The translations under genes and the position numbers were made by a program. From Alkalihalobacterium alkalinitrilicum (GTDB lineage: Bacteria > Bacillota > Bacilli > Bacillales > Bacillaceae_F), in assembly GCF_002019605.1 (NCBI RefSeq), contig NZ_KV917368.1:4292519-4356518 (forward strand): a stretch of DNA of 64,000 nt, written 5' to 3'. Positions 52,139 through 60,586 of the stretch are shown here, one piece after another (the first letter of the stretch is position 1; the number at the start of each line of letters is the position of its first letter). The notes below the pieces were generated by a model. The model had not been told where the DNA came from. It did no database searches and worked only from the letters and a program-made list of their open reading frames with translations.

Positions 52139-53671
52139 ATGGAAGCATCAATTTGGTCATTAATTCCTCCAGTCCTAGCGTTAGTTATGGTTATTTTGAC
52201 GAGACGTGTATTAATTTCGCTCGGGACAGGAATTATTGTCGGTGCGTTATTACTGAACGGATTTGATCCGATCGGGAGCGTAACGCAAATATTTAGTATT
52301 ATTGCTGCTATTTTTTACGTGGATGGAGCAATCAATGATTGGGAACTTTATATTATCTTTTTCTTATTATTACTAGGAATGCTGGCTTCATTAGTCGCAC
52401 TTTCGGGTGGAAGTCGTGCCTTTGGCGAATGGGCATTAAAGCGTGTAAAAACAAGAGTTGGCGCACAATTAGTAACGGTTGTTTTAGGTATTATTATTTT
52501 CATTGATGATTATTTCAATAGTTTAACGGTTGGTAATGTGAGTCGTCCGTTAACAGACCGTCACCGGATTTCACGTTCAAAATTAGCGTATCTCGTAGAC
52601 TCAACAGCTGCACCAATGTGTGTTATTTCACCCATTTCAAGCTGGGGAGCATTTATCATTACGATTATCGCAGGAATTTTAGCTACACATAGTGTTACGC
52701 AATACGAGGCACTTCAAGCGTTTTTACTTATTGTACCCATGAACTATTATGCGTTATTTGCGGTGTTGCTTGTATTAGCAGTAGCCTTGCTTAAACTAGA
52801 TTATGGTGCAATGAAAAAGCATGAAACATTAGCAATGGAAACAGGAGAGGTTTTCGATAAAACAAAAGGAACACCTCCTGGGGAGAATATGGACGTTCAA
52901 CCTGTTGATAATGGCAAAGTAAGAGACTTAGTTCTGCCGATTGTAACCTTAATCATCGGTACGGTTCTTTTTATGATCATTACAGGGATACAAGGGACAG
53001 AAGGCGATGCAACGGTTCTTGAAATTTTTGAAAATACAGATGTTGCAGCGGCTCTTGTTTACGGTGGTTTACTAGGTTTAGCTGTTGCTGTTATTTTAAC
53101 GATGATGAAAAAAGTGTCTGCACGTGATTTTGGTGTTGGATTATGGGCTGGGATTAAATCCATGTTACCTGCCATCTACATTTTAATTTTCGCATGGACG
53201 ATTATTGAGATTATCGGTGATCTTGGTACGGGAGAGTATTTAGCATCCTTGATTGACGGCAATATTCCTGTTGCTCTTTTACCTGTGATTGTTTTTATTA
53301 TTGCGGGTGCAATGGCCTTTTCAACAGGTACATCTTGGGGAACGTTCGGGATGTTATTACCTATTGCAGGGGATATCGCAGCCACGTTAGATATTACAAT
53401 GTTATTACCGATGCTTGCAGCTGTATTAGCGGGAGCGATCTTCGGGGACCATTGTTCACCGATTTCAGATACAACGATCTTATCGAGTACGGGAGCAGGT
53501 AGTCATCACATTGACCACGTCATTACACAGCTACCTTATGCCATTCTTGTGGCCGTTATCTCGATTGTCGGTTTCTTAGTGCTTGGATTTACTGGGAGTA
53601 TGTTGCTCGGCTTTGTCGCATCATTCGTGGCATTTGCAGTATCCGTATTAGTTTTAAAAAGAATAGTGTAA
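52139..53671 (+). CDS. NhaC-superfamily carrier under lysine control (LysW-type, probable lysine transporter)
   Basis: 510 aa with about 12 TM helices. IIFIDDYFNSLTVGNVSRPLTDRHRISRSKLAYLVDSTAAPMC and TSWGTFGMLLPIAGDIA are hallmarks of the NhaC antiporter superfamily (positions about 125-165 and 400). Sequence alone would say Na+/H+ antiporter; the L-box directly upstream suggests that it moves lysine, as proposed for LysW-type members. I start at ATG 52139 with AGGAGGCTG upstream, not the earlier in-frame ATG at 52109. A terminator follows. Confidence 0.85.
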   Translation: MEASIWSLIPPVLALVMVILTRRVLISLGTGIIVGALLLNGFDPIGSVTQIFSIIAAIFYVDGAINDWELYIIFFLLLLGMLASLVALSGGSRAFGEWALKRVKTRVGAQLVTVVLGIIIFIDDYFNSLTVGNVSRPLTDRHRISRSKLAYLVDSTAAPMCVISPISSWGAFIITIIAGILATHSVTQYEALQAFLLIVPMNYYALFAVLLVLAVALLKLDYGAMKKHETLAMETGEVFDKTKGTPPGENMDVQPVDNGKVRDLVLPIVTLIIGTVLFMIITGIQGTEGDATVLEIFENTDVAAALVYGGLLGLAVAVILTMMKKVSARDFGVGLWAGIKSMLPAIYILIFAWTIIEIIGDLGTGEYLASLIDGNIPVALLPVIVFIIAGAMAFSTGTSWGTFGMLLPIAGDIAATLDITMLLPMLAAVLAGAIFGDHCSPISDTTILSSTGAGSHHIDHVITQLPYAILVAVISIVGFLVLGFTGSMLLGFVASFVAFAVSVLVLKRIV

Positions 53672-53677
53672 TGAATT

Positions 53678-53708
53678 AAATAGAGGCTCTATAGGGGGCC
53701 TCTATTTT
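53678..53708 (+). terminator. terminator after the NhaC-type gene
   Basis: AAATAGAGGC (53678-53687) pairs perfectly with GCCTCTATTT (53698-53707), then T's. Confidence 0.93.
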
Positions 53709-53787
53709 TATTTTCTGCAGATGTAGAAGGATAATAAGTCAAAATGTAATAGAAGGGAAGGATATTCGTTTTTTTTCGACAAAACTC

Positions 53788-53816
53788 TTTACAAAGCAGG
53801 GTGAAATTATTATAAT
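53788..53816 (+). promoter_or_regulatory. strong sigma-A promoter of the NSS transporter operon
   Basis: TTTACA (53788-53793), then 17 bp, then TATAAT (53811-53816). It leaves an AT-rich leader of about 210 nt before the start at 54036, which contains a good SD (AAAGGAG, 53849-53855) followed by a 19-codon frame from ATT 53864. Confidence 0.8.
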
Positions 53817-54035
53817 GAAATAACGAATTGTCTGAAAATTAGTAATAGAAAGGAGAAATTACTATTCGATTCGTAGTCATTAGGATCAATTACTATAAAA
53901 TTCGTCAGAACCAAATATTCTAAAAATTTTAAAAATAATAAATTTAAGGTAGACTATCTAATAAAAAGTAGAATATACTTGCATTAAAGAGATAGAAAAT
54001 TTAGAAAACTATAAAAAGAAAGGGGTTATGAAAAA

Positions 54036-55550
54036 ATGAATGGACGTGAACAGTGGGGCACACGTGCTGGATTTATTCTAGCGGCAGTCGGTTCAGCAGT
54101 AGGTTTAGGTAACATTTGGCGTTTTCCTTATGTTGCGTATGAAAATGGAGGAGGAGCGTTCTTTTTCCCATATTTATTCGCATTATTAACAGCAGGGATC
54201 CCATTATTGATTATGGAATTTACGATGGGGCATAAGTATCGTGGATCGGCTCCATTATCGTATGCACGATTGAATAAGAAAACCGAATGGATTGGTTGGT
54301 GGCAAGTAGGGATCTCTTTTGTGATCGCGACCTATTATGCGGTCATTATCGCTTGGGCGATGGCTTATGCATATTTTGCATTGGGTCTACGTTGGGGTGA
54401 AGACACGCAAGGATTTTTATTTGGAGAGTATTTACAGTTAGCAGACGTTCCTGGTCAAGTTGGAAGTATCGTACCATCCGTATTTATTCCATTAGTAATC
54501 GTATGGGTTATTGCGTTAGGAGTTTTATTTAAAGGTGTTAAGAAAGGTATTGAAGTTGCTAACCGTATCTTTATTCCTGCTCTTGTAATTTTATTCTTAA
54601 TTATTGTTATTCGTGCTTTAACTCTAGAAGGAGCTACTGTTGGTCTTGATGCATTTTTCAAACCGAACTGGAGTGAAATTATGTCTCCTGGTGTATGGGT
54701 AGCCGCCTATGGCCAAGTGTTCTTCAGTTTATCAATCGGATTTGCAATTATGATCACGTACTCGAGTTATTTAGGAAGAAAATCAGATATTACAAACAAT
54801 GCTTTCATTACTGGTTTCAGTAACTCCAGTTTTGAAGTTTTAGCTGGGATCGGTGTATTCGCTGCTTTAGGTTTCATGGCGACACAAGCAGGTGTTCCAT
54901 TAGATGAAGTTGCCGCTGCTGGAGTTGGGTTAGCGTTCGTCGTTTTCCCACAAATTATTAATACATTCCCAGCGCTTAACGGGCTGTTTGGTTTCCTATT
55001 CTTTGCTTGTTTAGTATTAGCTGGTTTATCATCATTGATTTCAATTGTGCAAACATTTGTTGCAGGTATTCAAGATAAATTCAAAGTTTCGCGTGCAAAA
55101 GCAGTAGCATTTGGTGGAGGTCTTTCAGCTTTAATCTCAATCTTGTTTGCAACACAAGGTGGTTTATACTTCCTAGATGCAGCTGATTACTTCATTAACA
55201 CATTCGGTGTCGCACTTGCAGGACTTGTATCTGTAATTACAGTCGTGTGGTTTGTGAAGAAACTTCCAGAACTTCAAGGTCATGCAGACTCTGTATCTGA
55301 TATGCGTTTAGGTTTATGGTGGAAAATTTGTTTAGGTTTCATTACGCCAGTTGTTCTAGGGTATATGGCGGTTCAAAACTTAATTGGAAATCTTCGTGAT
55401 AACTATGAAGGCTATGCAACATCATTCTTACTCTATTCTGGATGGGGTGTTGCAGTCGCTGCGATCATCGTCGGATTTATTTTCGCTTCGATGAAGTGGG
55501 GGAAAAATGACTTAGAAATGCCAAAAGAAGAAAAAGGAGCTGACTTATAA
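54036..55550 (+). CDS. sodium-dependent amino acid transporter, NSS/SNF family (MetP-like)
   Basis: 504 aa, about 12 TM helices. GFILAAVGSAVGLGNIWRFPYVAYENGGGAFFFPY at the start is the NSS TM1 signature, with Na+ and substrate-binding residues in the unwound part. SYLGRKSDITNNAFITGFSNSSFEVLAG covers TM7. Twelve helices and the tiny partner gene behind it fit the methionine/alanine importer type (MetPS) rather than the 11-TM MhsT/LeuT type. The substrate is inferred. AAAGGGG precedes ATG 54036. Confidence 0.9.
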   Translation: MNGREQWGTRAGFILAAVGSAVGLGNIWRFPYVAYENGGGAFFFPYLFALLTAGIPLLIMEFTMGHKYRGSAPLSYARLNKKTEWIGWWQVGISFVIATYYAVIIAWAMAYAYFALGLRWGEDTQGFLFGEYLQLADVPGQVGSIVPSVFIPLVIVWVIALGVLFKGVKKGIEVANRIFIPALVILFLIIVIRALTLEGATVGLDAFFKPNWSEIMSPGVWVAAYGQVFFSLSIGFAIMITYSSYLGRKSDITNNAFITGFSNSSFEVLAGIGVFAALGFMATQAGVPLDEVAAAGVGLAFVVFPQIINTFPALNGLFGFLFFACLVLAGLSSLISIVQTFVAGIQDKFKVSRAKAVAFGGGLSALISILFATQGGLYFLDAADYFINTFGVALAGLVSVITVVWFVKKLPELQGHADSVSDMRLGLWWKICLGFITPVVLGYMAVQNLIGNLRDNYEGYATSFLLYSGWGVAVAAIIVGFIFASMKWGKNDLEMPKEEKGADL

Positions 55551-55654
55551 TGAGTGCAAGTGCAATTACAATGATGCTCGTTGGGATAGCCATCGTTTGG
55601 GGCGGTTTAGCTCTAAGTATCATAAATGCAGTGAAAGTTTCGAAAAACAAATAA
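55550..55654 (+). CDS. MetS-like small subunit of the NSS transporter
   Basis: 34 aa: SASAITMMLVGIAIVWGGLALSI, one TM helix, then NAVKVSKNK. The A of its ATG is the last base of the transporter stop codon, so translation is coupled. Such peptides ('methionine/alanine importer small subunit') are required partners of MetP in Corynebacterium. AAAAGGAG lies 11 nt upstream. Confidence 0.88.
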   Translation: MSASAITMMLVGIAIVWGGLALSIINAVKVSKNK

Positions 55655-55680
55655 GTGAAAGTGAAGGTTTCGTTTAGAGA

Positions 55681-55713
55681 AAAGGCTCTCAGGTAGTATC
55701 TGAGTGCCTTTTT
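55681..55713 (+). terminator. terminator after metS
   Basis: AAAGGC-T-CTCAG (55681-55692) pairs with CTGAG-T-GCCTTT (55700-55711), one T-T mismatch, then T's. The following ~210 bp to 55924 carry nothing I recognise. Confidence 0.88.
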
Positions 55714-55924
55714 GCATTGCGCGTTCCCACGAGAGAGAAACTCAACAGGGTTACAGTAACGAAAGACAAGCATTCGAGCCCGCGGGAGGAAAAATTAGGA
55801 AAAAAGTAACGAAAGAGCTACTATCGTACCCTAGCAAGGAAAAAATTAGAAGAAATAAGTATCAAAAAGATGCAATCGTACCCCAGATAAACTCAGCAAC
55901 AAAACAGATGAACACAGGTCCAAT

Positions 55925-55963
55925 AAAAAAACGGATTGCAAATCTCTCGAGACTTGCAATCCG
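55925..55963 (-). terminator. terminator of lytH (minus strand)
   Basis: CGGATTGCAA (55932-55941) pairs with TTGCAATCCG (55954-55963). The A-run at 55925-55931 gives a T-tail on the minus strand, 60 bp after the lytH stop. Confidence 0.9.
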
Positions 55964-56024
55964 CATCTTATGTTACCAGCCGATACAATATACACTTACC
56001 TAAACGTAGATTATGTCCCGTAGC

Positions 56025-57026
56025 TTACCTTTTCCGTCTGGCGGCCCGTTCTTTCTTTTCCCACGAACGAAGGGAAGGATACGGATCAAATGACCATTCG
56101 GTAATACCGTTATCTCGATACATTCCATAATGAAGGTGTGGAGGGAATTTCCCTTGCGTTCCAGGTTTACCGTAACCCGAACTTCCTACATACCCGATGA
56201 CTTGACCAGGCTCGACAATGGTACCAGGGTCGATGCCTTTTTCAAAGCCACTTAAATGAGCGTAATAATGATATATATTATTTAAGTCGCGAATCCCAAT
56301 TCGCCAACCACCGTACCTATTCCAGCCTTTTAATTCTACGATTCCATAAGTGGTGGAGCGAACTGGTACGTTATAGTTCGCAAAGATATCCGTACCTTCA
56401 TGAATTCTGCGTCCACCCCAGCCGCGACGATCTCCCCAAGTGCTTCGGTAACTGTAGTTATGATTGATTGGCATTGGGAATGCATTTTTTATTAGCTCGA
56501 GTGTCCCAAACTTTTCATAAATTTTTGCATGCCCTGAGATAATATTCACCGTTTGATCACGATGATAATGCTCCCACAGCGCTGTTCTGAAGTCATCAAA
56601 ATCAAATCCATACGTTTCTAAATGTCTTGCCATTGTATAGAGAATATCTTCATCGTCTTCTCTGTCTGCTATACCGTCACCATTACCGTCAAGCCCGATA
56701 CCTCCAAACATACTAATTGATAATGGGTCAGTATCTTCTGGGTTAGGGTTTAATGGTCCAACCCATTGCTCAGGTGAAAAGTATATACCAATTGCACCTA
56801 TTTCTTCAGCGCGATCACGTCTCGCTTTTCGTAATCCTCGTTCATAAGTGTCAACAGCCGCTAAATAGTTCCAAGGAATGTTGGTTAGAGCTTCAACCTT
56901 TTTGAATAAGTTCATGCGTCTTTCATATACTGATTCGGTTTTCTGTTCCCCAAATACGATGTCAGGTTGAAATGTAGCAAACAGAAAAGGAATAACGGCA
57001 AAAATAATTGCGAGTTTTTTTAGCAT
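56025..57026 (-). CDS. lytH: M23 peptidase LytH, spore cortex L-Ala-D-Glu endopeptidase
   Basis: 333 aa from ATG 57026, with GAAAGGAG upstream; the frame's earlier ATG lacks an SD. A signal peptide or anchor MLKKLAIIFAVIPFLFATFQ is followed by a helical domain with a lytic-transglycosylase-like look (LTNIPWNYLAAVDTYERG), then the M23 domain: HEGTDIFANYNVPVRSTTYG (His, Asp) and PPHLHYGMYRDNG (HxH), the zinc ligands. In B. subtilis LytH trims peptide side chains to make single-Ala cortex. It neighbours yunB and lipA as expected. Confidence 0.92.
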   Translation of the reverse strand: MLKKLAIIFAVIPFLFATFQPDIVFGEQKTESVYERRMNLFKKVEALTNIPWNYLAAVDTYERGLRKARRDRAEEIGAIGIYFSPEQWVGPLNPNPEDTDPLSISMFGGIGLDGNGDGIADREDDEDILYTMARHLETYGFDFDDFRTALWEHYHRDQTVNIISGHAKIYEKFGTLELIKNAFPMPINHNYSYRSTWGDRRGWGGRRIHEGTDIFANYNVPVRSTTYGIVELKGWNRYGGWRIGIRDLNNIYHYYAHLSGFEKGIDPGTIVEPGQVIGYVGSSGYGKPGTQGKFPPHLHYGMYRDNGITEWSFDPYPSLRSWEKKERAARRKR

Positions 57027-57211
57027 TATGTTATTCTCCTTTCTAGTAGGTGTAGCATGCGATACCCTCCAAAAGTTCATAATATTAGTTTGTATTTTAA
57101 AGAGAAAATAATCTGAGTTAATTAATGGTAATCAAACAAGGTATTTGTGAGATTCAGGTAAAACATGATACATTAGTATTAAGAAAATTAATGGTTGGAG
57201 TGAACGATACC

Positions 57212-58132
57212 ATGGCAAAAAAAGAAGAACATATTCGTAAACCCGATTGGTTGAAAATAAAGTTAAATACAAATGAAACATACACAGGCTTGAAAAAAAT
57301 GATGCGTGAAAATAATTTACATACCGTTTGTGAAGAAGCTCGCTGTCCGAACATTCATGAATGTTGGGCAGAGCGTAAAACGGCGACATTTATGATTTTA
57401 GGTGATGTATGTACCCGAGCATGTCGTTTCTGTGCTGTAAAAACAGGGCTTCCAACAGAATTAGATTGGCAAGAACCTGAACGTGTAGCTGATTCTGTTC
57501 AATTGATGGGCTTAAAGCATGCTGTTATCACAGCTGTTGCGCGCGACGATTTAAAGGATGGTGGTGCTGCTGTCTTTGCTGAAACCGTTCGAGCAGTTCG
57601 TCGAAAAAACCCATTTACGACAATTGAAGTTCTTCCTTCAGACATGATGGGAGTGTATGAAAACGTCAAAACGTTAATGGATGCAAGACCGAACATATTA
57701 AACCATAATATTGAGACGGTGAAGCGCTTGACGCCAAGAGTGCGTGCTCGGGCAACGTATGAACGATCACTAGAATTTCTTAAAAGGGCTAAAGAATTAC
57801 ATCCCGATATTCCAACTAAATCGAGTTTGATGATCGGACTTGGCGAAACAAAGGAAGAAATTATTGAAACGATGGATGACCTACGAGCTAACAATGTAAA
57901 TATCATGACAATTGGTCAATATTTACAGCCAACGAAAAAGCATCTTAAGGTAGTAAAATATTACCATCCAAATGAGTTTGAAGAAATGCGTGAAATTGCC
58001 ATGTCGAAAGGCTTTAATCATTGTGAAGCAGGTCCTCTCGTCAGGTCCTCGTATCATGCAGACGAACAAGTCAATGAAGCACAAGTTCATCAAGAAGCTT
58101 CAAAAGTGATTGAAAAAGAGGCAAACTCGTAA
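57212..58132 (+). CDS. lipA: lipoyl synthase
   Basis: Radical SAM enzyme inserting two sulfur atoms into octanoyl groups on carrier proteins. It has 306 aa from ATG 57212 ([14 protein letters not shown]). Auxiliary cluster cysteines lie in [13 protein letters not shown], the radical SAM cluster in CTRACRFC, and the C-terminal Ser of VRSSYHAD ligates the auxiliary cluster. The frame opens at 57125 without an SD; GGAGTG at 57197 suits 57212. It depends on Suf-made clusters and acts on GcvH, both encoded in this window. Confidence 0.97.
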   Translation: MAKKEEHIRKPDWLKIKLNTNETYTGLKKMMRENNLHTVCEEARCPNIHECWAERKTATFMILGDVCTRACRFCAVKTGLPTELDWQEPERVADSVQLMGLKHAVITAVARDDLKDGGAAVFAETVRAVRRKNPFTTIEVLPSDMMGVYENVKTLMDARPNILNHNIETVKRLTPRVRARATYERSLEFLKRAKELHPDIPTKSSLMIGLGETKEEIIETMDDLRANNVNIMTIGQYLQPTKKHLKVVKYYHPNEFEEMREIAMSKGFNHCEAGPLVRSSYHADEQVNEAQVHQEASKVIEKEANS

Positions 58133-58169
58133 ACGATTGGCCCCTTTTATCGAATAGAGGTTACTCCAT

Positions 58170-58204
58170 AAGAGTCAGGCGCCATCCAGCGGTGCCTGGC
58201 TCTT
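58170..58204 (+). terminator. terminator-like hairpin after lipA
   Basis: AAGAGTCAGGC (58170-58180) pairs with GCCTGGCTCTT (58194-58204), one wobble. The T-tail is short. It is shared with the 3' side of the convergent yutC. Confidence 0.75.
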
Positions 58205-58271
58205 TGATGATGGAGTATTAGTATCTACTGACCTATTGCTACTGGAGTTGACCTCTTTTTCGTTCTTTTTG

Positions 58272-58949
58272 TTACATCGATTCTTGTCCTTCATCTTCTG
58301 GAAGTTGCTTTTCTCGGTCTAGTGGATACGGTTCATCTTGCTGCACTTCAAAATCATCTTCGTGTAACTGTTCAAGTTGTGGGAAAATAGGTTCCATATC
58401 ATTAATTTGTTGTTCTAAAAGTTCATCCACTCGCGGTGTTAAACTGCTAAGACTTCCAAAGCGTTCAATTTGTTCCATCATTTCTGCATTGTCCGTTACA
58501 TAAACGTCTAAGTACCGTGGAACCATTGACTGTGCCGTTACTTTTACTTGAAGAGCGACATCATCTCTATTTACATCACCGTTAGTTTCATAAGCGACAA
58601 GAACGTACTTGTCCGTGACGAGTGTCCCACACTCTTCCACTTGTGGTAGATAAACGGCCATTCGACTTATCGTATCTGCTAATAAATCACGATCTATATA
58701 GGAAGCATCGGGTTCACGATGTTCGCGCTGTTCTTGTGCTTTGTTGTGACGAACATAACCGAACTGGGCGTGTTCTGGGTTTTGTACGCGATTTCGTTCA
58801 GTATGCAGAATACCTGCACCACCACCACTTGGATTATATTGTGTATGTTTTGCTTGCATATTAGGAGCTTCATTTCCCATCATTGTTTGACAACCTGTAG
58901 TAATCAGCATCGAAGAAAGAACACAAGCAGTAATCATTTTCTTTTTCAT
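58272..58949 (-). CDS. yutC: YhcN/YlaJ-type sporulation lipoprotein YutC
   Basis: 225 aa from ATG 58949, with AAAGGAGGG upstream; the frame stays open further upstream without an SD. The lipoprotein signal MKKKMITACVLSSMLITTGC has its lipidated Cys at 20. YhcN/YlaJ core: DRDLLADTISRMAVYLPQVEECGTLVTDKYVLVAYET, then VARVT-like strand and MVPRYLDVYVTDN. The tail is acidic (ending PLDREKQLPEDEGQ). Known members sit in the forespore inner membrane and assist germination. Convergent to lipA, as in B. subtilis. Confidence 0.85.
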   Translation of the reverse strand: MKKKMITACVLSSMLITTGCQTMMGNEAPNMQAKHTQYNPSGGGAGILHTERNRVQNPEHAQFGYVRHNKAQEQREHREPDASYIDRDLLADTISRMAVYLPQVEECGTLVTDKYVLVAYETNGDVNRDDVALQVKVTAQSMVPRYLDVYVTDNAEMMEQIERFGSLSSLTPRVDELLEQQINDMEPIFPQLEQLHEDDFEVQQDEPYPLDREKQLPEDEGQESM

Positions 58950-59111
58950 TAAGACGACCCTCCTTTTTAAACTCGTACGTAGAAGTGCTTTGTTATAACT
59001 TAGTTGAAAAATCTCTTTTATAGCTTGAGCGACTGAGTCGAATTTTACTGAATGAAAATTTTGGTTAATTTGAATTAGTGTGACCGTTATTATTGAGCAT
59101 CGTATAACACG

Positions 59112-59373
59112 CCCCACAAAACGCTGTATGAAGTTTCACTTTACCCCGTTTAACTAGTACTAAGACTCTTTAACAAACTAATTAGAGTCAAGTGCGGGTA
59201 ACAACCCGATTGGTTCAACTAACACACAGCACAAAACGCTGTATGAAGTTTCACTTTACCCCGTTTAACTAGCACTAAGACTCTTTAACAAACTAATTAG
59301 AGTCAAGTGCGAGTAACAACCCGATTGGTTCAACTAACACACAGCACAAAACGCTGTATGAAGTTTCACTTTA
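59112..59373 (+). repeat. structured repeat element, copy D: two head-to-tail 115-bp units plus a partial one
   Basis: Units 59144-59258 and 59259-59373 differ at only a few positions. A right-end fragment (59112-59143) precedes them. Each runs from CCCCGTTTAACTAG to GTATGAAGTTTCACTTTA, so right and left ends abut directly. Stems: GCACT-AA-GACTC/GAGTC-A-AGTGC (unit 2) and ACAGC/GCTGT near the right end. Left and right ends match copy A (7301-7510). Confidence 0.88.
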
Positions 59374-59417
59374 TGGTAAAATAAGATGATGAATGAAGTA
59401 AAAGAGGTGAAATCTTT

Positions 59418-59708
59418 ATGATTCGGGTACAAGGCGTGAGTTTTGAAGTGATAGAAGATGTTCGAGAGGCTTGGAATGAAGAAGAATTTATGGGACGTTA
59501 TAGTGACGTTTTAAATAAATATGACTATATTGTAGGAGATTGGGGTTATAGTCAGCTCCGATTAAGAGGTTTCTTTGAAGATAACAATAAAAAGTCAAAT
59601 TATGATAATAAAATCAGTACACTTTCTGAGTATTTATATGAGTACTGTAACTTCGGTTGTCCTTATTTTGTTTTGAAAAGAGTAAAGGAAGGGCGGAAGA
59701 GTTCTTAA
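59418..59708 (+). CDS. yutD: YutD family protein (DUF1027)
   Basis: 96 aa. YDYIVGDWGYSQLRLRGFFEDNNKK and LYEYCNFGCPYFVLKRVKE are typical of the YutD family; the C-F-G-C pair could bind metal or be redox-active (inference). Function unknown. AAAGAGGTGAAATC precedes ATG 59418. It begins 45 bp after the copy D repeat, so that element occupies its promoter region. Confidence 0.88.
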   Translation: MIRVQGVSFEVIEDVREAWNEEEFMGRYSDVLNKYDYIVGDWGYSQLRLRGFFEDNNKKSNYDNKISTLSEYLYEYCNFGCPYFVLKRVKEGRKSS

Positions 59709-59793
59709 GTATGAAGTAAGTACATAAAGAACATGATTCTAGCTGAAGGTTAGATTAAGTATTGTTATTTAAACAATCGATAACACCAATTGT

Positions 59794-59827
59794 AAACAGT
59801 GAGGGAAGTGTTAACCCTCACTGTTTT
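59794..59827. terminator. bidirectional terminator
   Basis: AAACAGTGAGGG (59794-59805) pairs with CCCTCACTGTTT (59815-59826), with T's on the plus strand and ACAATT on the other side. It ends the minus-strand gene at 59835 and could serve yutD. Confidence 0.85.
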
Positions 59828-59834
59828 GTTGATT

Positions 59835-60143
59835 TTATTTAGTCGTATACGGTGGCTCTTCATTTTTATCAGGATCATCATGTGGCGGATGCGCTCCTGG
59901 AAATTGCCGAGGTAAATTTTGGTGTAAAGATTTAAACTCATAGTTGAAATTGCTGTACGATCTCTGCCCCTCATGCCAAGGCGTACTTTTTCCCAATGGA
60001 TAATCTGAGGGAGACCCATAGGGGCCATCAGGTAAATCTTCTGGGAAAACAAAATTACGTAGCGTCTCGACATTTGAAAAGTCTGTATATGATGCTTCGG
60101 TTGGTTGTTCTTTATCTTTCCGCTGTGGGTGTTGTTCATCCAT
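59835..60143 (-). CDS. conserved-looking hydrophilic protein of unknown function
   Basis: 102 aa, rich in Pro, Asp, Ser and aromatic residues, no TM: TDFSNVETLRNFVFPEDLPDGPYGS, LGKSTPWHEGQRSYSNFNYEFKSLHQNLPRQFPGAHPPHDDPDKN. It appears largely unstructured. I recall similar Bacillus proteins but no function. ATG 60143 is preceded by AGGAGGTGG, which lies inside a hairpin (60147-60191). Confidence 0.75.
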   Translation of the reverse strand: MDEQHPQRKDKEQPTEASYTDFSNVETLRNFVFPEDLPDGPYGSPSDYPLGKSTPWHEGQRSYSNFNYEFKSLHQNLPRQFPGAHPPHDDPDKNEEPPYTTK

Positions 60144-60146
60144 AAA

Positions 60147-60191
60147 AAAACCACCTCCTATCGGTTAACTTGCCCGATGATGGTGGTTTTT
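60147..60191 (-). promoter_or_regulatory. hairpin enclosing the SD of the 59835-60143 gene
   Basis: On the minus strand AAAACCACC (60191-60182) pairs with GGTGGTTTT (60155-60147), with TCGG/CCGA pairing inside; the SD AGGAGGTGG is in the 3' arm and seven T's follow. It would act as terminator or as block to ribosome binding. Confidence 0.7.
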
Positions 60192-60309
60192 AGCCTCTAA
60201 GCAAAAGCTTAAAACAGTTTAGTCTCAATTTATCGGTAAATCATCCTATTTGTCACAAGTAACGAAACTTCTGTCCAGCCGTTTTAGCCTTACCTTTTTG
60301 AAAACTCTT

Positions 60310-60576
60310 TTACATCATTTCTTGTAAGAAAGATCGTAGCTCTTCCGCGTCTTCATCATTAAGCTTGTATACATGCTCTAAATAGCCTGGTTCTTCTAAA
60401 TCATCTTGTCCAATAATCGCAAAACGATTCGATTGTATATCGAGGACAAGCTGTTTTCCATAATGCTTTGTTGTTTTAATTATTGCTAGATCAAAGCGTT
60501 GGTTTTCTCCCATAAAACTTACGTAGCGGGCTTTTGTTGTTTCTTCTTCATCGTACAAAAAAAAGCGTTCAGACAT
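60310..60576 (-). CDS. DUF3055 family protein
   Basis: 88 aa, soluble, mixed alpha/beta: SERFFLYDEEETTKARYVSFMGEN, TTKHYGKQLVLDIQSNRFAIIGQDDLEEPGYLEHVY, then an acidic helix. This is the DUF3055 (SAV0927-like) pattern; function unknown. ATG 60576 has GAGGTG, part of which overlaps the glpX stop codon (60587-60589), so the two genes form an operon. Confidence 0.75.
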   Translation of the reverse strand: MSERFFLYDEEETTKARYVSFMGENQRFDLAIIKTTKHYGKQLVLDIQSNRFAIIGQDDLEEPGYLEHVYKLNDEDAEELRSFLQEMM

Positions 60577-60586
60577 TTTATCACCT

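Noticed and set aside
55704-56003. 99-codon plus frame between metS and lytH
   Set aside because: Starts in the metS terminator and runs through the lytH terminator; composition not protein-like.
59765-60154. 129-codon minus-strand frame overlapping 59835-60143
   Set aside because: Runs through the terminator and lacks an SD; the other frame has a good SD and protein-like composition.
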